A stretch of 64,000 bases of DNA from Aspergillus flavus (Eukaryota; Ascomycota; Eurotiomycetes; Eurotiales; Aspergillaceae). The notes beneath the pieces are model-generated. The model was not told where the DNA came from, did not search any database, and was given only the letters and a program-made list of their open reading frames with translations. Shown one piece after another: positions 9,321 to 20,723 of the stretch. The position numbers were made by a program, and so were the translations under genes. Each line of letters opens with the position of its first letter. The stretch's first letter is position 1. The stretch covers positions 1,240,001-1,304,000 of the forward strand of contig NC_092405.1 in the NCBI RefSeq assembly GCF_009017415.1. The letters run 5' to 3'.

Positions 9321-9921
9321 AAGTATTTGTCATTTCGCGCATACGCCAGCGCTGATAATACTGATACGCGAGCAATTGGTAATATAGAGATTCTAGAATG
9401 AGTTCAACTTACAACATACAATTAACCACATATCTAATTCCAGTTGGGTTATATTAGCCCTATATAGGAATAGCGTATCAGAATTGTCTCAATATCTCAC
9501 TATACTTAATGACGTGCTTCCAAATCTTTGTCGATTTGCCCCGTCAATAGCGTCAAATCTTGTTGATTTTATTCAATTATAGACTGTTCCAAGCGTTATA
9601 GAATGCTGAGTCTGATAGTGCTATTTTTAGTGATTTCATCTGAGGAACCGTTACTAAATTCGCCATAGAGATCAATCGGTTTTGATAGTCAATTCGAACA
9701 GGTGCTCTAGGCTCATGACAAATATGTGATCCGTCTCTGTCTAGAGATAACCCGGCATGGGAAGTTTTTGTGATGCCGTAATTACTTGCTCACGATAATG
9801 TGGCTCTGGTAGTATATAAGAAGATTGAAAAACGCATTCTCTAAAAGACAATTTTGAAGGAACCCAAGTTGGCTCATATCCTCGCTCCTCGCCTTTATCG
9901 ATTAGCCCAACAACAACAACC
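9321..9921. other. AT-rich intergenic and hydrolase promoter
   Basis: No TE protein homology continues past about 9320. The rest is AT-rich and ends in the promoter of the secreted hydrolase. I see no other gene. Confidence 0.5.
9813..9819 (+). promoter_or_regulatory. TATA-like box upstream of the alpha/beta hydrolase
   Basis: TATATAA lies about 105 bp before the ATG at 9922, a normal distance for a fungal TATA box with a short leader. Confidence 0.45.
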
Positions 9922-11139
9922 ATGAAGACCTTCACTTCTGCCTTAATCGGTGCTGCTGCATTGGCACAGGACGTCAATTCATCTCCTCTTTCTGGTCCTG
10001 CTGGACTGGAATTCCCCAATGTGACCGGGTTGATGAATCATACCGTTCACGTTTCCAACGGCGGATCAGCCCATTGCGTCTCCGGCACCGTTAAAGTCAA
10101 CGCAACAACCGACAAAAACCTCAAGTTCGCGTACAACTTGCCCTCTAACCAATCGCAAGTAACTCAGACACTCGTCAGCCTGTGGTCGTCAGGCGGGGAT
10201 GGCTACGTGAAATCCCTCACGAGCGGCACCCAACGGGTCACCGGCAGCTTCGATATCGAGGCGACATATTGTCTGCCTGCAGGCGAAAACTCAAAGACAA
10301 CCAAGGTCCAGCTCCTCACGCACGGTATTGGCGTGGACCGCTACTACTGGGACTTTGCCTCGGGATACAGCTACGTCGACACCGCCGCGGCCGCAGGGTA
10401 TGCCACATTCCTGTACAACCGTCTCGGCGTTGGCGCATCGTCAAAGGAAGACCCATTGAATGCCGTGCAATCGCCACTTGAGCTGGAGATTCTCGAGGCA
10501 CTGGCAAGCAAACTTCGCCAAGGTACTCTTGGTGACCGCGCCTTTTCGACTGTCGTGGGTGTAGGCCACTCGTTTGGGAGCATCCTGACCCAGGGTGTCA
10601 CCGCGGCTTACCCAAAGACCCTCGACGCCGCAGTACTGACGGGATTTACACTCAATTCGACCGGTCTGCCGGGTTTTGGCCTGGGTCTTAATGCAGCCAT
10701 TGCCTCGGAAACCCAGCCATACCGCTTCAGTGGGCTCTCTGCTGGATACCTTGTCGCTGGGACGCCCGTGTCGAATCAGATTGCGTTTTTCTACGACCCG
10801 GGTTTTGACCCCGAAATCCTATCGCTGGCAGATGCCACCAAGGGAAGCTTCACGCTGGGTGAACTTTTCACGTTAACGCACGTTCTCAATGCAACAAGCG
10901 AATTCCAAGGTCCCGTTGCGGTCGTTGCTGGAAATGAAGATTTGCCTTTCTGTAACGGAAACTGCGGTTCTCCGACCAATATTTTGGCTGATCTCGTGCC
11001 TGCGCTGTATCCGGAACTATCAGAGGAGGATACTGCTACCTATGTGGCTCCTGCTGCAGGTCACGCCTTGAACTTGCATTATGCGGCGCCGGGTGCTTTT
11101 AACTTCATTCAGGACTTTCTCAAGAAGCACAATGTGTAA
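9922..11139 (+). CDS. Secreted alpha/beta-hydrolase-fold enzyme
   Basis: This is an intron-less 405-residue protein with a likely signal peptide (MKTFTSALIGAAALAQ). The central domain begins around residue 128 with VQLLTHGIGVDRYYWDF (oxyanion region). The nucleophile elbow is GVGHSFGS with Ser217. The acid is probably Asp340 in VVAGNEDLPFC and the catalytic His is His381 in AAGHALNLHY. Several N-glycosylation sequons and Cys pairs (FCNGNC) fit a secreted protein. The triad is complete, so it should be an active esterase, lipase or related hydrolase, but the substrate is not predictable. It is the only intact gene in the transposon-rich 6-16 kb zone. Confidence 0.88.
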   Translation: MKTFTSALIGAAALAQDVNSSPLSGPAGLEFPNVTGLMNHTVHVSNGGSAHCVSGTVKVNATTDKNLKFAYNLPSNQSQVTQTLVSLWSSGGDGYVKSLTSGTQRVTGSFDIEATYCLPAGENSKTTKVQLLTHGIGVDRYYWDFASGYSYVDTAAAAGYATFLYNRLGVGASSKEDPLNAVQSPLELEILEALASKLRQGTLGDRAFSTVVGVGHSFGSILTQGVTAAYPKTLDAAVLTGFTLNSTGLPGFGLGLNAAIASETQPYRFSGLSAGYLVAGTPVSNQIAFFYDPGFDPEILSLADATKGSFTLGELFTLTHVLNATSEFQGPVAVVAGNEDLPFCNGNCGSPTNILADLVPALYPELSEEDTATYVAPAAGHALNLHYAAPGAFNFIQDFLKKHNV

Positions 11140-11784
11140 GGGTCGAGAATAGGGGCGTGAGACCTATGAAGACCACGGCATACTGCAGGCAGAAGTGTTC
11201 TGGGCTTGACTGCGAGCTCTGTTATTATTGATGTCTGCGCTAGTGGTAGTTGTCTGTAATGAAGGCAAGAGATTTAGATGTTTGTTGAAGATAAATAGGG
11301 GGGTTGTATATTACAAGAACAATAATTCGACGTTTTCTATAAGAGGTTCCCCCTTGTTTTTGTTTAGGTATCTATGTTTACTACTCCTCGAGTGTTAGTT
11401 ATTGTTTATGTATGCTTACTCAGATAAACTAATGCCAGGGATAGGCCTACTCCGAACATAGCAAGCATATGTGGCTTTACAAATTAATCCCGTTTCTGCC
11501 CCTGTTTTAGTACCAGCCCAATTCTTAGATATGAATTCCCGTCCATCATGGAATGATAACCCCCCTTGCATTGGAGTTAATGTCTCTTGCCTATTTCGTC
11601 ATACTGAGATTCATACCTAAATGAAACTATCCATCATGGGTTCATCCTGAAGGTTTCATAGAGCACATTAAATGTGTTATTTGCCGTTGTGTTTGGGCTA
11701 GAAAACGGCTCACTATGAAGACATAAGCTATATCACTGCAGTAGAAGAACAAACTGTCTATTCTTACCAGTACATTGAAGGTCC
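11140..11784. other. Intergenic, nothing recognised
   Basis: This holds the 3' flank of the hydrolase gene and AT-rich sequence without a supportable frame. Confidence 0.5.
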
Positions 11785-12309
11785 ATGGCGGAGACTTCAA
11801 AACGCCAGACAGTCTTGCCTGAAAAGTTATGGGGTGGTAATGTTCGCCACGGAACCCCTTCCTCCCATGAAGAAAGCACTGGGGATAGCCAATCAGTCCA
11901 GGACCATACCACTCGATTTGGTATCCCAATAAGATCAAGCCATGCCTATCTATCTCTCGCACATATACCTGAGGAAAAGTCGAATACTGAATACCACAAA
12001 TACTATAACATTGATCAAGCTGGGCCCGGGGTGATTGCTCTGAAAGATGTCGAAGAATTTCCCGTCTGTCTCATAAAGGTACGCAGGATTCCTAAGTTAT
12101 GGAGATTTCAAGCAGCATCCCATAAGAATCTAATTTCATTCCTGGATTCTTATCAATCAATATATTCTGCCCACAAGTCAACTTCCGTTTATTACTCGGT
12201 TTGGAACATGTTCCTCAAGAAGGCAGGCGGTCAATCAGCACAGTTCGAATTTAGGTCGAGACACAAGACCACCTACTTAACTGAGTTCCCAGTTCCAAAA
12301 GGGGTTTAG
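11785..12309 (+). pseudogene. Protein-kinase-like N-lobe fragment
   Basis: This is a 174-codon frame with a true ATG. Residues from about 78 read GVIALKDVEEFPVCLIKVRR, then ASHKNLISFLDSYQSIYS, which resembles the region of a degenerate kinase N-lobe with the helix-C to HxNLxxFLxxY segment (compare HENIVxLxxxY in Ser/Thr kinases). The frame then loses similarity and stops; no catalytic loop (HRD) or DFG follows in any frame that I could see. It is most likely a truncated copy of a larger kinase-like gene. A genuine small lineage-specific protein is the alternative. Confidence 0.35.
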
Positions 12310-13620
12310 ATAGGATTCTGGATTGGTTCCGAGATTCCACCTACGAAAGTAAGTTACCCTATTTGTCAAGCGGTTCTAAAATTGTCAATATCCCAGACAT
12401 TCAGGTTTGAAATGTCTATCTGAATTACTCCCGAACAAATGGTACTCTTCCACTGCACAGGGCCAGAACTGCATTTGATCTCCGACATCCCCCTGCAGCT
12501 GAGGATGTGAAGCGGGCGAGAATATATATTTTTACCATCCGAGAACTGCTAACGAAAGTTTAATACAAAAGTTGCCTTTTGGCAAGCTTTAGAGGTTTCT
12601 CCCAGGAGCAGAGGGAATCGTACAGGATATGAAAGGTTTCACGCTACAGATCCGCAGCCAACAGCGACATGAAGAAGTCCCGCTATCTGAGAGACGAAGC
12701 CCTTTGGGATTGAAAGAGACGATAGCATGTAGACGATGAGAGAGGAGAGGATGGGGCTCGATAATCTTGTTCCTTGGTCCATGACTATTATAGTGAAATA
12801 CCACCCAAGACATGGTTCTCTGATAGAAAGGACCCCTAATATTCCTGTCCTCTATAACAGCTAGTGACCTCCTGAAGCTGACCAACGCTCAGAAGCCAGA
12901 GTGTCTTTCGACCGCGCTGAAGGGACGTCCCCAATCTACTCTGTAGAGACGTTCTTGTGCGCCTTGAGCGTCCTGTGTGTACGGGGCCATGGAAATTTTG
13001 ACGCCAAATAACCTGTTCGCAAGGTCTTATCCTATAGATTCCCTGTTCTAAAGTCTCCCAATATAGTGACTGACGCCGGTATGCTTGCTATACTGCTCCA
13101 CGTTTGTTAGAAATGCTCCTGTAAACATCGCGCTGTTCTTTCCTTTCTATCGGTCATTTGCGGTTGATCTCCCACTTTTCTAAGAGTAAGGGAAGTGATA
13201 TTGGTGTTCTTAGGGGACTGTTTAAGATCATTGTGGTTAATGGTGTCCACTGCATGTCTCGATTGCCACCCTCACCAGCTTTGATCCCAAGATCTTATAG
13301 CAGGCTTCGAAGCATTTTCTTGTAGCGAGCAGTTCCGATGGCCGCGGTACAGAGAGTTATTACACTTCTGAACTAATCCACCAGAGATGCAGCCAACGAA
13401 CGGCAGAGACGCTCTCGGATCGCGGTATGCATTACACTCCTGGCCGAGTGGTGGCTGCTCCAGCTCAAGTCACGAGGATACTCTCACAGAGCTGGGTATG
13501 TACTGCTAATTAAGCCGGCTAGCTATAGCTGTACCAGCGGACCGATCTAACAACTAGCTCGCGGATTCACCGACGCTCTCGGTCTGACAGGGGTTGCACA
13601 CCTATCCTATACTTGTCTGG
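12310..13620. other. Gene-free, likely decayed repeat DNA
   Basis: Only short frames occur. I found no recognisable protein motif, RNA gene or tandem repeat. Confidence 0.4.
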
Positions 13621-14330
13621 GAGTGCCCCCGATCGCAGAGGGTGGATCTACTACAGTGGGATCCCTATCGGTGGGGGCCGCAAAGATGTCCTGTAGCACG
13701 ACTGGCTCTGATTCTATGACCTCAGTTGCATCTCGCTTGATCTGGGTATTTGGGATAATCTGGGGATCTAGTATAGAATTAGACTCAGGAGAGGCTGAGG
13801 GTAACCGACTGGAGTACCGGCAGAGAGGGGGTTAGCTATACCCGATGCTGCCAGGATCTATATCACGGCCCCCCGCAGCCTCAAAGGTCTCTCTGATTGA
13901 GCATTCACCAATAAAGCGACGGACCAAGTTTAAAAGCTGCCTGGTGTTGACAATGAAAAGCAGTTTATGTGAGGTTTGTGCTAGAGGCATTTGGTGGACT
14001 ATTGACAGTCGATATAAGCTCATATGCTCTGTGCTTGACTCTTCTAGCTCTTGCAAGTCGTTTAATCCCTCATCTTCCGCAGTGGCTGACTTGAGCTTAT
14101 TATCTGGTTTGGCAGTCTCTTCTTCTAAAGGTTTCAAGCCTTCAGCTAGAAGGTATGTGGTTCAACCATCTAACATCCTGGGACGATGGCGAAGAAGTGA
14201 CAAGCTGAACGGAGATTCTCATCAAAACTTTCGACGGCGCATTCGAACCCTTTGTTCACGTGTTTCGACATCTTTTGCCCTTTTCAAGTTTGACGGCTCT
14301 CTCGGTTGTCTATTCAAGTGCCAGTAGAAG
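13621..14330 (-). mobile_element. Decayed coding sequence, probably downstream part of a Gypsy relic
   Basis: Minus-strand frames with stops give protein-like strings, for example NSILDPQIIPNTQIKRDATE and EVIESEPVVLQDIFAAPTDR (13820-13620), and an ATG-headed 101-codon frame at 14137-13832. They lie just 3' of an integrase relic on the same strand. They show no chromodomain or other signature I can name, so the link to the Gypsy element rests on position and strand. Confidence 0.3.
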
Positions 14331-14520
14331 GCTATCCCCAGACAGCTGGATGTAGGATTATAATTTCAATTGGCTGCTTGATGCGTTTTGTCTGTCCATC
14401 TGTCTGAGGATGATAAGCTGTTGGATAGTACCATGTACTCTAGTTACTCGAAAAAGCCTTTCGAGGAGCTGAACGTGAAACATGAATCCCTATCGGAAAT
14501 ACATCTCAACGAAACTCCCC
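14331..14520 (-). mobile_element. Ty3/Gypsy integrase relic
   Basis: On the minus strand, with one frameshift, the sequence reads ISDRDSCFTF and then YYPTAYHPQTDGQTKRIKQP. These correspond to the ITDRDxxFTS...STAYHPQTDGQTERxNQ block that is diagnostic of Ty3/Gypsy integrases and includes the second Asp of the DDE triad. Stops and the frameshift show that it is dead. Weak integrase-like traces may continue to about 14760. No LTRs were identified. Confidence 0.7.
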
Positions 14521-14760
14521 GAGCATAAGCTTGGACATACTCGATGGTTGCCCTGCCCACTGGGACGGGGGAACACCTTGCTACGGCCACTCAACCCTAA
14601 CGGAGTAATCTAGCAATCCCAAGCTCCAATCGGTGTGAAAGGATTTCGCTCTTTAGTAGATCGCAAGGGATTTGCCAGCACTTCGTTCAATGGTTTAATT
14701 CCAGTTTTGACTGGCTATATACCATCTTCCGGTGGCGGTGCTGATATGCTCTCTGCTAAG

Positions 14761-16340
14761 CTGCGTGCTTCTTTGGGTCCATAATCTCTTGAGGTCGAGC
14801 AATTGATATGCCAAGATACCTGAACCATGTATATATGTATGGCACTCGGCGGTGCTATAAATACGATAACAGCGACAATGAATGCTTCATGCAAATCCAG
14901 TCATGAGGAGCCCGTTTCCGTCACTAGTGAACCCCATATCTGCAAAGGTTCCACATGTGGTGTAGACGCTGCGCAGGTAGAACTAGAGCCTGATAGGAAT
15001 TCTCTGACCCAGTTCTCTGGACTGGCTGCCGGTTGATCTATATTTAATTAGTGATTCTTTCTCAACTAGATGGATACTAGCTGGTAACTTGTTAATACCC
15101 AGGCAACTATTTCAATTTTCGATCATTCTGCTGCCTCAGGCATAGTCCATCTCATCATCTGCCGCTTAAGCTTCGAGTAAAGCCAGGCGAACGATCTGCT
15201 CAGCTGGAAGAGTCATTGCGTGGACCATCTTTTCCTGAGGCGAACGTGGCTGAGTAAGAAAACTGCGCCGTAAAGCCCCAGATCTTTGTCGAGTATCGTA
15301 GGTGCACCCATGTGGCCTGACACCTCATTATCTTCAAAAACATCTGCGTAGCGAAGATGCTCGATAACGTCGAGTAATATAGATAACTTCGTGAAAGTAC
15401 TGCCTTGCCGTGACAAACATGTCCCATTCCCAATCACATTGTTCCTTCTTCCAACTCCTGTACGTGTTTTCATACTCGATCTTGAATTCTTCAACTTTTC
15501 AGCCGTATTCGGTGTGGGTAAGTTTGGAAGTGGCAGCGATCGATCGAGGGACAGCTGGCGGTTTAATCATAAAAGCGATTACCATCCTCTATATAGAGTA
15601 GCAAAGAGACTCATATGTCAATGAGACGACGCTATCCTTGACTGAAGAGGGGAAAGGCATGCTTGGATGGATGGGCTCGATGGGCAAGGCAGAGAGAGAT
15701 CGAAAGGAAGCTCTAGCATATACAGGGTGAGATTTCCCAGCTATACCACAGTGGATTGGAAGAACCTAGGATACAAGAACAGGAAGGAGAATCAAAATCA
15801 ATGGGGGCAAGGGCTACTCTATATAAGTGGGAGGGTTGCAAGGTCATTCACCGTGTTTTTTTCTTTGTTTGCCTTTTCACTACAATCGTCTTCATTAAGG
15901 GGCTCGGAGATTACCCTTCTAGCTTGGTGGGGATGAATATAATGGAGGGAGGTTATTGAAGAGCTTTACTTGGGTGAAGTTGGGATCATGCCTTAGGGCT
16001 AGTTGCGTACGAGTGGCATGTGCCATAGGATCATTCCAAGACCAGAGCAGAGACATTGTGAATTCCAGAATTCAATATTTTAAACATTATTTCCAAAGAA
16101 TATACAATAGTATTGTACATTATAGTAGTAGTATAAAATCTCACTTAGAATAAAATAGAAGTGTCCGCCCATCAATCGTATGAAATGCTGAAGAGCGAAT
16201 CGTATACAATCAGTCAGTCAATCAATAATAATAAAGACACAGAAACATCAAATCGTAAACGGGTATCCCGGAGTTAAGAAGGTAATAAAAAAATAGTAGT
16301 GAGAAGTGAAACTGTAGAAATGTTCCGTCTTACGTGGTGT
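14761..16340. other. Gene-free, no feature supported
   Basis: Short frames at 15213-15494 (-) and 15391-15624 (+) overlap and match nothing I know. The last part is AT-rich and includes the 3' flank of the SUN-family gene. Confidence 0.4.
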
Positions 16341-17871
16341 CTATAGCACCATAGCGGCGATGAGACCAATAACCAAGCCCAACATCGACGCGCCAGCAGT
16401 GGGTGCCGCGTTTTCCTTGGCGACTTGAGTGGGAGAAGGAGATGACGCAGCTGCTCCGTCGGTGGACATCGCATATGATTGGGCATCGGTCTCAGCCAGC
16501 ACCTGTGGGCTTTGGATAGGCCAGCCGCTCGAGGCCAGAGCTGAGCTAGAAACCCAGCCGGAAGAGGGGGTCACACTGGGGGTGGAGATGAGAGTTGACG
16601 TGGCCGTTGGGGTCAAGCTTGGGGAACTAGAAACGGTACTCGTTTCGGACACTGTAGTGGATGTAGCCGTGGTGGATGGAGTTGCCGAAGTGGGAGTGCT
16701 AGTGCTGCTTGTGGTACTAGTGCTGCTCGTGGTCTTAACAGTGGAGGAGGAAGAGCTGCTGCTAACAGTGCTGGAGCTACTAGAAACGGTAGTGGATGAC
16801 GAAGATCCACCACCACTGCTGCCACTCTTTTCAAATACGACAATATTGGCTTTCTCGCCCTTAGGTACCGTCACCACACAGAACGCACCACCGCCGGCAC
16901 CTTTTGAAGAGCTACCAGTAACCTCATTGACGCCGTTAACAGCCGGGTCAATCTTGCACGGCAGACCATTGCAGCCATCACCCTCGCACTCAATTTCGAC
17001 TCCGAAGTCGGGCACCACGTCACGGAAAGGGGTGGTCGGCTCCAGGTAGATCGGGTTCCAACCAATCTTGACGAAAGTGTTTCCGTCGCCGTCGGTATTA
17101 GCACCGGCAACATAAGGCGTCCAGTTGCCTAAGGGTTGGTCCGAGGTACCCCAGACGCACGCAGTCTCGGTGTCATAGCCGGGAGGGTTGATATAGAAGC
17201 TAGGGTTGTCAGAATACTAGGTTGCATGCAGTAAAATCGGAGTACTTACTGGGCGGCAGTCTCACACCAGTAGCTGAGATCAGGCACAGCGAGCGTGGCC
17301 AGCTCCTCGACCAGGGTTGGAATCAGCATGGCTTCATTGCCGGGCAACACGGTCTGACAGAATGAGACCTGGCCGTTACACTTGTTCCGCGCGCCCACAG
17401 CACCGGTACCATCCTGACAGTAGGGCTTGTTAGGGAATGGCTTCTGGATTTTACCATCTTCATCACAGTAGAGACCACCATTCTAGCAAATCCGTCAGTA
17501 AAAAGATCTCGGTCACGACATAAACACGGGACACTCACCATTGACATGGGATAACTATACGAGGTGGCCTCAGGATCCCACTGCATTGACACCTGACCAG
17601 GAGGACAGGCGTACGGGCAGTAATTGCCCGGCTTACATGGCTGATCCGGGCTCATGGCCCAACCGGCATTCTTGAGGTTCGGAGTAACGGCCACCAAGCC
17701 GGCATCCTTGGGAAATTCACAGCTTCCTCCTCTCTTCTCCAAAGGTGCCTCCACTTCTGCGGCGGAGTTCACATCGCGTTGGTGATTGTGGTTGTGCCCA
17801 TGTCCGTGCTTTGCAGCTTCAACGGCGGCAATAAGCCCGAGAAGTACAGACGACGCGATAGTGAGCTTCAT
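16341..17871 (-). CDS. SUN-family (GH132) cell-wall protein with GPI-like tail
   Basis: Exons 17871-17539, 17482-17250 and 17199-16341 join in frame to 474 residues. A signal peptide (MKLTIASSVLLGLIAAVEAA) is followed by a His-rich segment and a Kex2-type site (LEKR, 44-47). The SUN domain follows, with its Cys pattern: SCEFPKDAGL, PCKPGNYCPYACPPGQVSMQ, GLYCDEDGKIQKPFP, CQDGTGAVGARNKC, LSYWCETAA and GWNPIYLEPT. The C-terminus is a long Ser/Thr-rich stretch ending in a hydrophobic tail (MLGLVIGLIAAMVL) that suits GPI anchoring. SUN proteins of yeasts and moulds act in wall remodelling and septation and have been described as beta-glucan-active. The GPI tail points to a plasma-membrane or wall-bound member. 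Confidence 0.88.
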
Positions 17872-18968
17872 TTTGGACTTGTTGTATTTCCTCTTATATA
17901 TATTGGATTTTATATACGGTACTGATCGTTGGTCGGACCGGCAGAGAGCGTGTTTGACGCTACGGAAGTAGGTCAAAAAACGAAAGACTAGGGTGAGTAT
18001 GGAAAAAGAAGGACTGAAAGTGAGGAAACACCACCACCCACAGGCGAGATTCGGAACCTGAAGAAGGGAGAAAGGAAAGAAGGAAAAGAAGAAGAAGAAA
18101 GAGGACGAGGCAGAGGGAAAGCCAAAAAGGGATCCCGGGGCATGCGGCGGTCGGCCTTTTTTCAGCCTTCAGTAGACTAGAGGATTACCCATTTGGGATA
18201 ATCTCGAAGCTATTGACAACGCCTTAAACCGCTTTGGGATGTGACTCCGCCTGGAAAAGGCAACGGGTTCAGGGGTAAAGCCAATCATCGTCGGCACTTC
18301 GGCCATTGGCCCCGACAGTTCGTGATAAGAGGATCCACTTGGTCCGTGGGGAAATTTCCTTAATCCTGTTTGATTGATGCAAGTTTTTGGGACAAGGACC
18401 CTTTCGGTCTCACCTGAAGTTTTTTAGATTAAATTAATTGATTGATTAAATGTTGGGGTTGACAAGGCTGTCACGTTGCATCATCCGTAAAGAGCCTTGT
18501 TCATTTACTTGACAGCAGATCTATCATATGTCAAGTCCCAGGTAAATTGGTTTGTGCTGTGCTTGGATATGTTGATCCGAGGGAAACTCCAGTGACAGAT
18601 GCTGATCGTCGAGGAACTTGGTCCAGACCACACAAGTCTACAAAGATCAGCAGAGCGACCCGAAGAACTGCAGATTTTCCCACAAAGCAGCGTTGAGGGC
18701 AAACGTATGCGACAGAATGGGTCCGAGATGGCAACGTTGAAAAGGGGGCCAATAGCGGAAAGAGACCGGCCAAACTCTGTTTGGACACTACTTTTGGCTG
18801 GGTAGCATTGGGCTAATGGTTCGATAGTCTCTGAGAAGGAGTAGGTGTTCTTGGCCCTAAGGATTCCACTGGTGCCAATGCTCGCAACCACCACCGTCCC
18901 AGTCATGCCATTCGACGCTAGTGGGTATCGTCGACTTCCAAGGCATGGCAGCTTGTCTGCCTGCTTGG
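17872..18968. other. Intergenic; SUN gene promoter with homopurine tract
   Basis: The upstream region of the SUN gene contains an uninterrupted 46-base purine tract at 18060-18105 (pyrimidine-rich on the gene's own strand), common in strong fungal promoters. Frames at 18505-18972 look like chance. This interval also holds the 3' flank of PPM1. Confidence 0.5.
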
Positions 18969-20231
18969 TCAATCCGCTGACTGTCCCTCAATCCCTCTCC
19001 ACCCGTCAAACACTCCTACAGACCCCTCACGCCAGCCCCACGCGATACAATAATGTTGCGCCAGCAATCTCCATTCTTCCATCTCGTCCAGCATCTCGAG
19101 TCCGGACACCCTCTCCTTTTCTTCTTCACTCACCCAGCGTTCCCAGATGAAATCCACATCTGCCGCGGCTTGGCCCTCGCGGAAGCCTTGTTCTCGCAAC
19201 CGTTTTCGCTGCGCCGCTAGTGATGCGTACTGATGAAGTGTTTGCAAGTGGATCCCGCGCGTCGCAAGGTTGGACACCATGGTCCGTCCGAAAGCATCAT
19301 CTGGACGAATGGGCTCGTAAAGAATCAGGCCAAGTGGTGTCGCTGACTCAGTCCTCTCGGTGTCACCAGCGCTACCAGCATTTGACTTATCGCCCGTACC
19401 AGGAAACAAAGTTTCTGTAAAGTAACCTACAACATCTGCAGCTTCGCTCGGAGAGAGATACACCAGGCAGCACTCCGAGATCAAAAGTGTAGGCAGCGTC
19501 GTGTCCAACCCCCGCAGGTGTACCCTTGAGTCAGCCTGCGACGCATCTGTGACAGGCACACGCTTTAGACAGCGCAGATCCAGCGGGTGGAGATGATACG
19601 CATCCGTGTGCAGCGCATCCCCAGCGTCGGAAATTGTGGCGTCTTCCGGTCGCCCAATGCCCAGTGCCCGTTGAAGGAGAGGCGTTGAACGAATAAACTT
19701 AATCTTGGCGGCTGTGTTGACGGCGAAATCAATCTCGTGATAGATCAGATTCGGGGGAGACTGCGACGCAAAGAGTCGGAAAGCGCGTGTGTCTGTACCG
19801 GCACCGAGGGATATGATTTGTTTCTTTGTCTGGGGCTCTTGGGAGAGGAATTGGGTGACAAGGTGGTCGATCGCGGTGGTTCGGACGTAAGTACCTGCAG
19901 GCGGTTAAATGGGATGAATACCGACAGGCATTAAACAGTATACTGAGGATCGATTACCTCTGTTGATAATTGGCAACCTCCTCGTCTCGAAACCCGAACC
20001 AAGTACGGTCTTTGCGAAAGGATCGTGCAGATAACCCAATGCCACCGCACTCAGCCGGGAGACACTGGCGTCATTGTCAGTACCTTGAACCACACGGTCT
20101 TTGCTCGTTGTCCCGCGCGGTCCATGCCCTCCACCAGAAAGGCTGCCATCGGCACCTCCGCGCCCTCTAAAACGGCCCCTACCGCCACCTCGACGAAGAG
20201 TATTGAGGTTGGGGATCTGGGAAGCTGACAT
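18969..20231 (-). CDS. ppm1: Leucine carboxyl methyltransferase 1 (PP2A methyltransferase)
   Basis: Ppm1/LCMT1 methylates the C-terminal Leu carboxylate of the PP2A catalytic subunit using SAM, which controls holoenzyme assembly. Exons 20231-19958 and 19894-18969 give 399 residues. After the junction the protein reads [18 protein letters not shown], then the SAM-binding [14 protein letters not shown], the YHEIDF acidic residue, [13 protein letters not shown] (motif IV) and [17 protein letters not shown] family feature is [10 protein letters not shown] near residue 70. The N-terminus is unusual, with a Gly/Arg-rich stretch ([15 protein letters not shown]) before the conserved domain. The ATG chosen (MSASQIP) is the second in frame and avoids a proline/histidine leader. 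Confidence 0.9.
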
Positions 20232-20723
20232 GTCGGGGAAACAAGTTCTTTTGTGAGGGGAGTGCGGCGGGCGGTGGGGTTGGGGCATTTATCCTCTTCA
20301 TTAATTACGATTTATGCCCGTTTATGAACCCCTTCATGTCAGCAATACATAAAGTCAACTATGACGTTATGCTGAGAATCTATAGGGCCAAATCAACTAT
20401 ATCCTCATGGCTATTGATCTTATCCCTCACTGTTGGCTTCCTTCCTACAAATAGTATCCAAACCGAATCTGCCAAGATCGAACACCACTAGGAGAAGCAT
20501 ATTGATGTTGGTAGTTGAAGAGCATAGAAATGGAATTCAGAAGAGTACTTCTTGGGAATTATGAACTTTTGACTTTTCTATAAGCTGATAGGGATGTATC
20601 ATACATGCCGATGAAGCAATACGTAACATGGAAAGTGACCCCCTCTTTTTATACCAAAGAGCAAGAAGATCTTGCTTAGACATCAATGCCCAAAGAGACC
20701 AGCTACTATACATCGATATCTCA
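20232..20723. other. Intergenic between LTN1 end and PPM1 start
   Basis: This holds the PPM1 promoter and the LTN1 3' flank. A minus-strand frame at 20537-20890 overlaps the LTN1 RING exon and is a shadow. Confidence 0.5.

Noticed and set aside
14236..14256. tRNA B-box-like sequence (GGGTTCGAAT on the minus strand)
   Set aside because: No A box, cloverleaf or acceptor pairing around it; it lies in decayed retroelement DNA.
16429..17049. 206-codon plus-strand frame rich in Val and Glu
   Set aside because: It is antisense to the Ser/Thr-rich tail of the SUN-family gene; repeats in that tail create the open frame.
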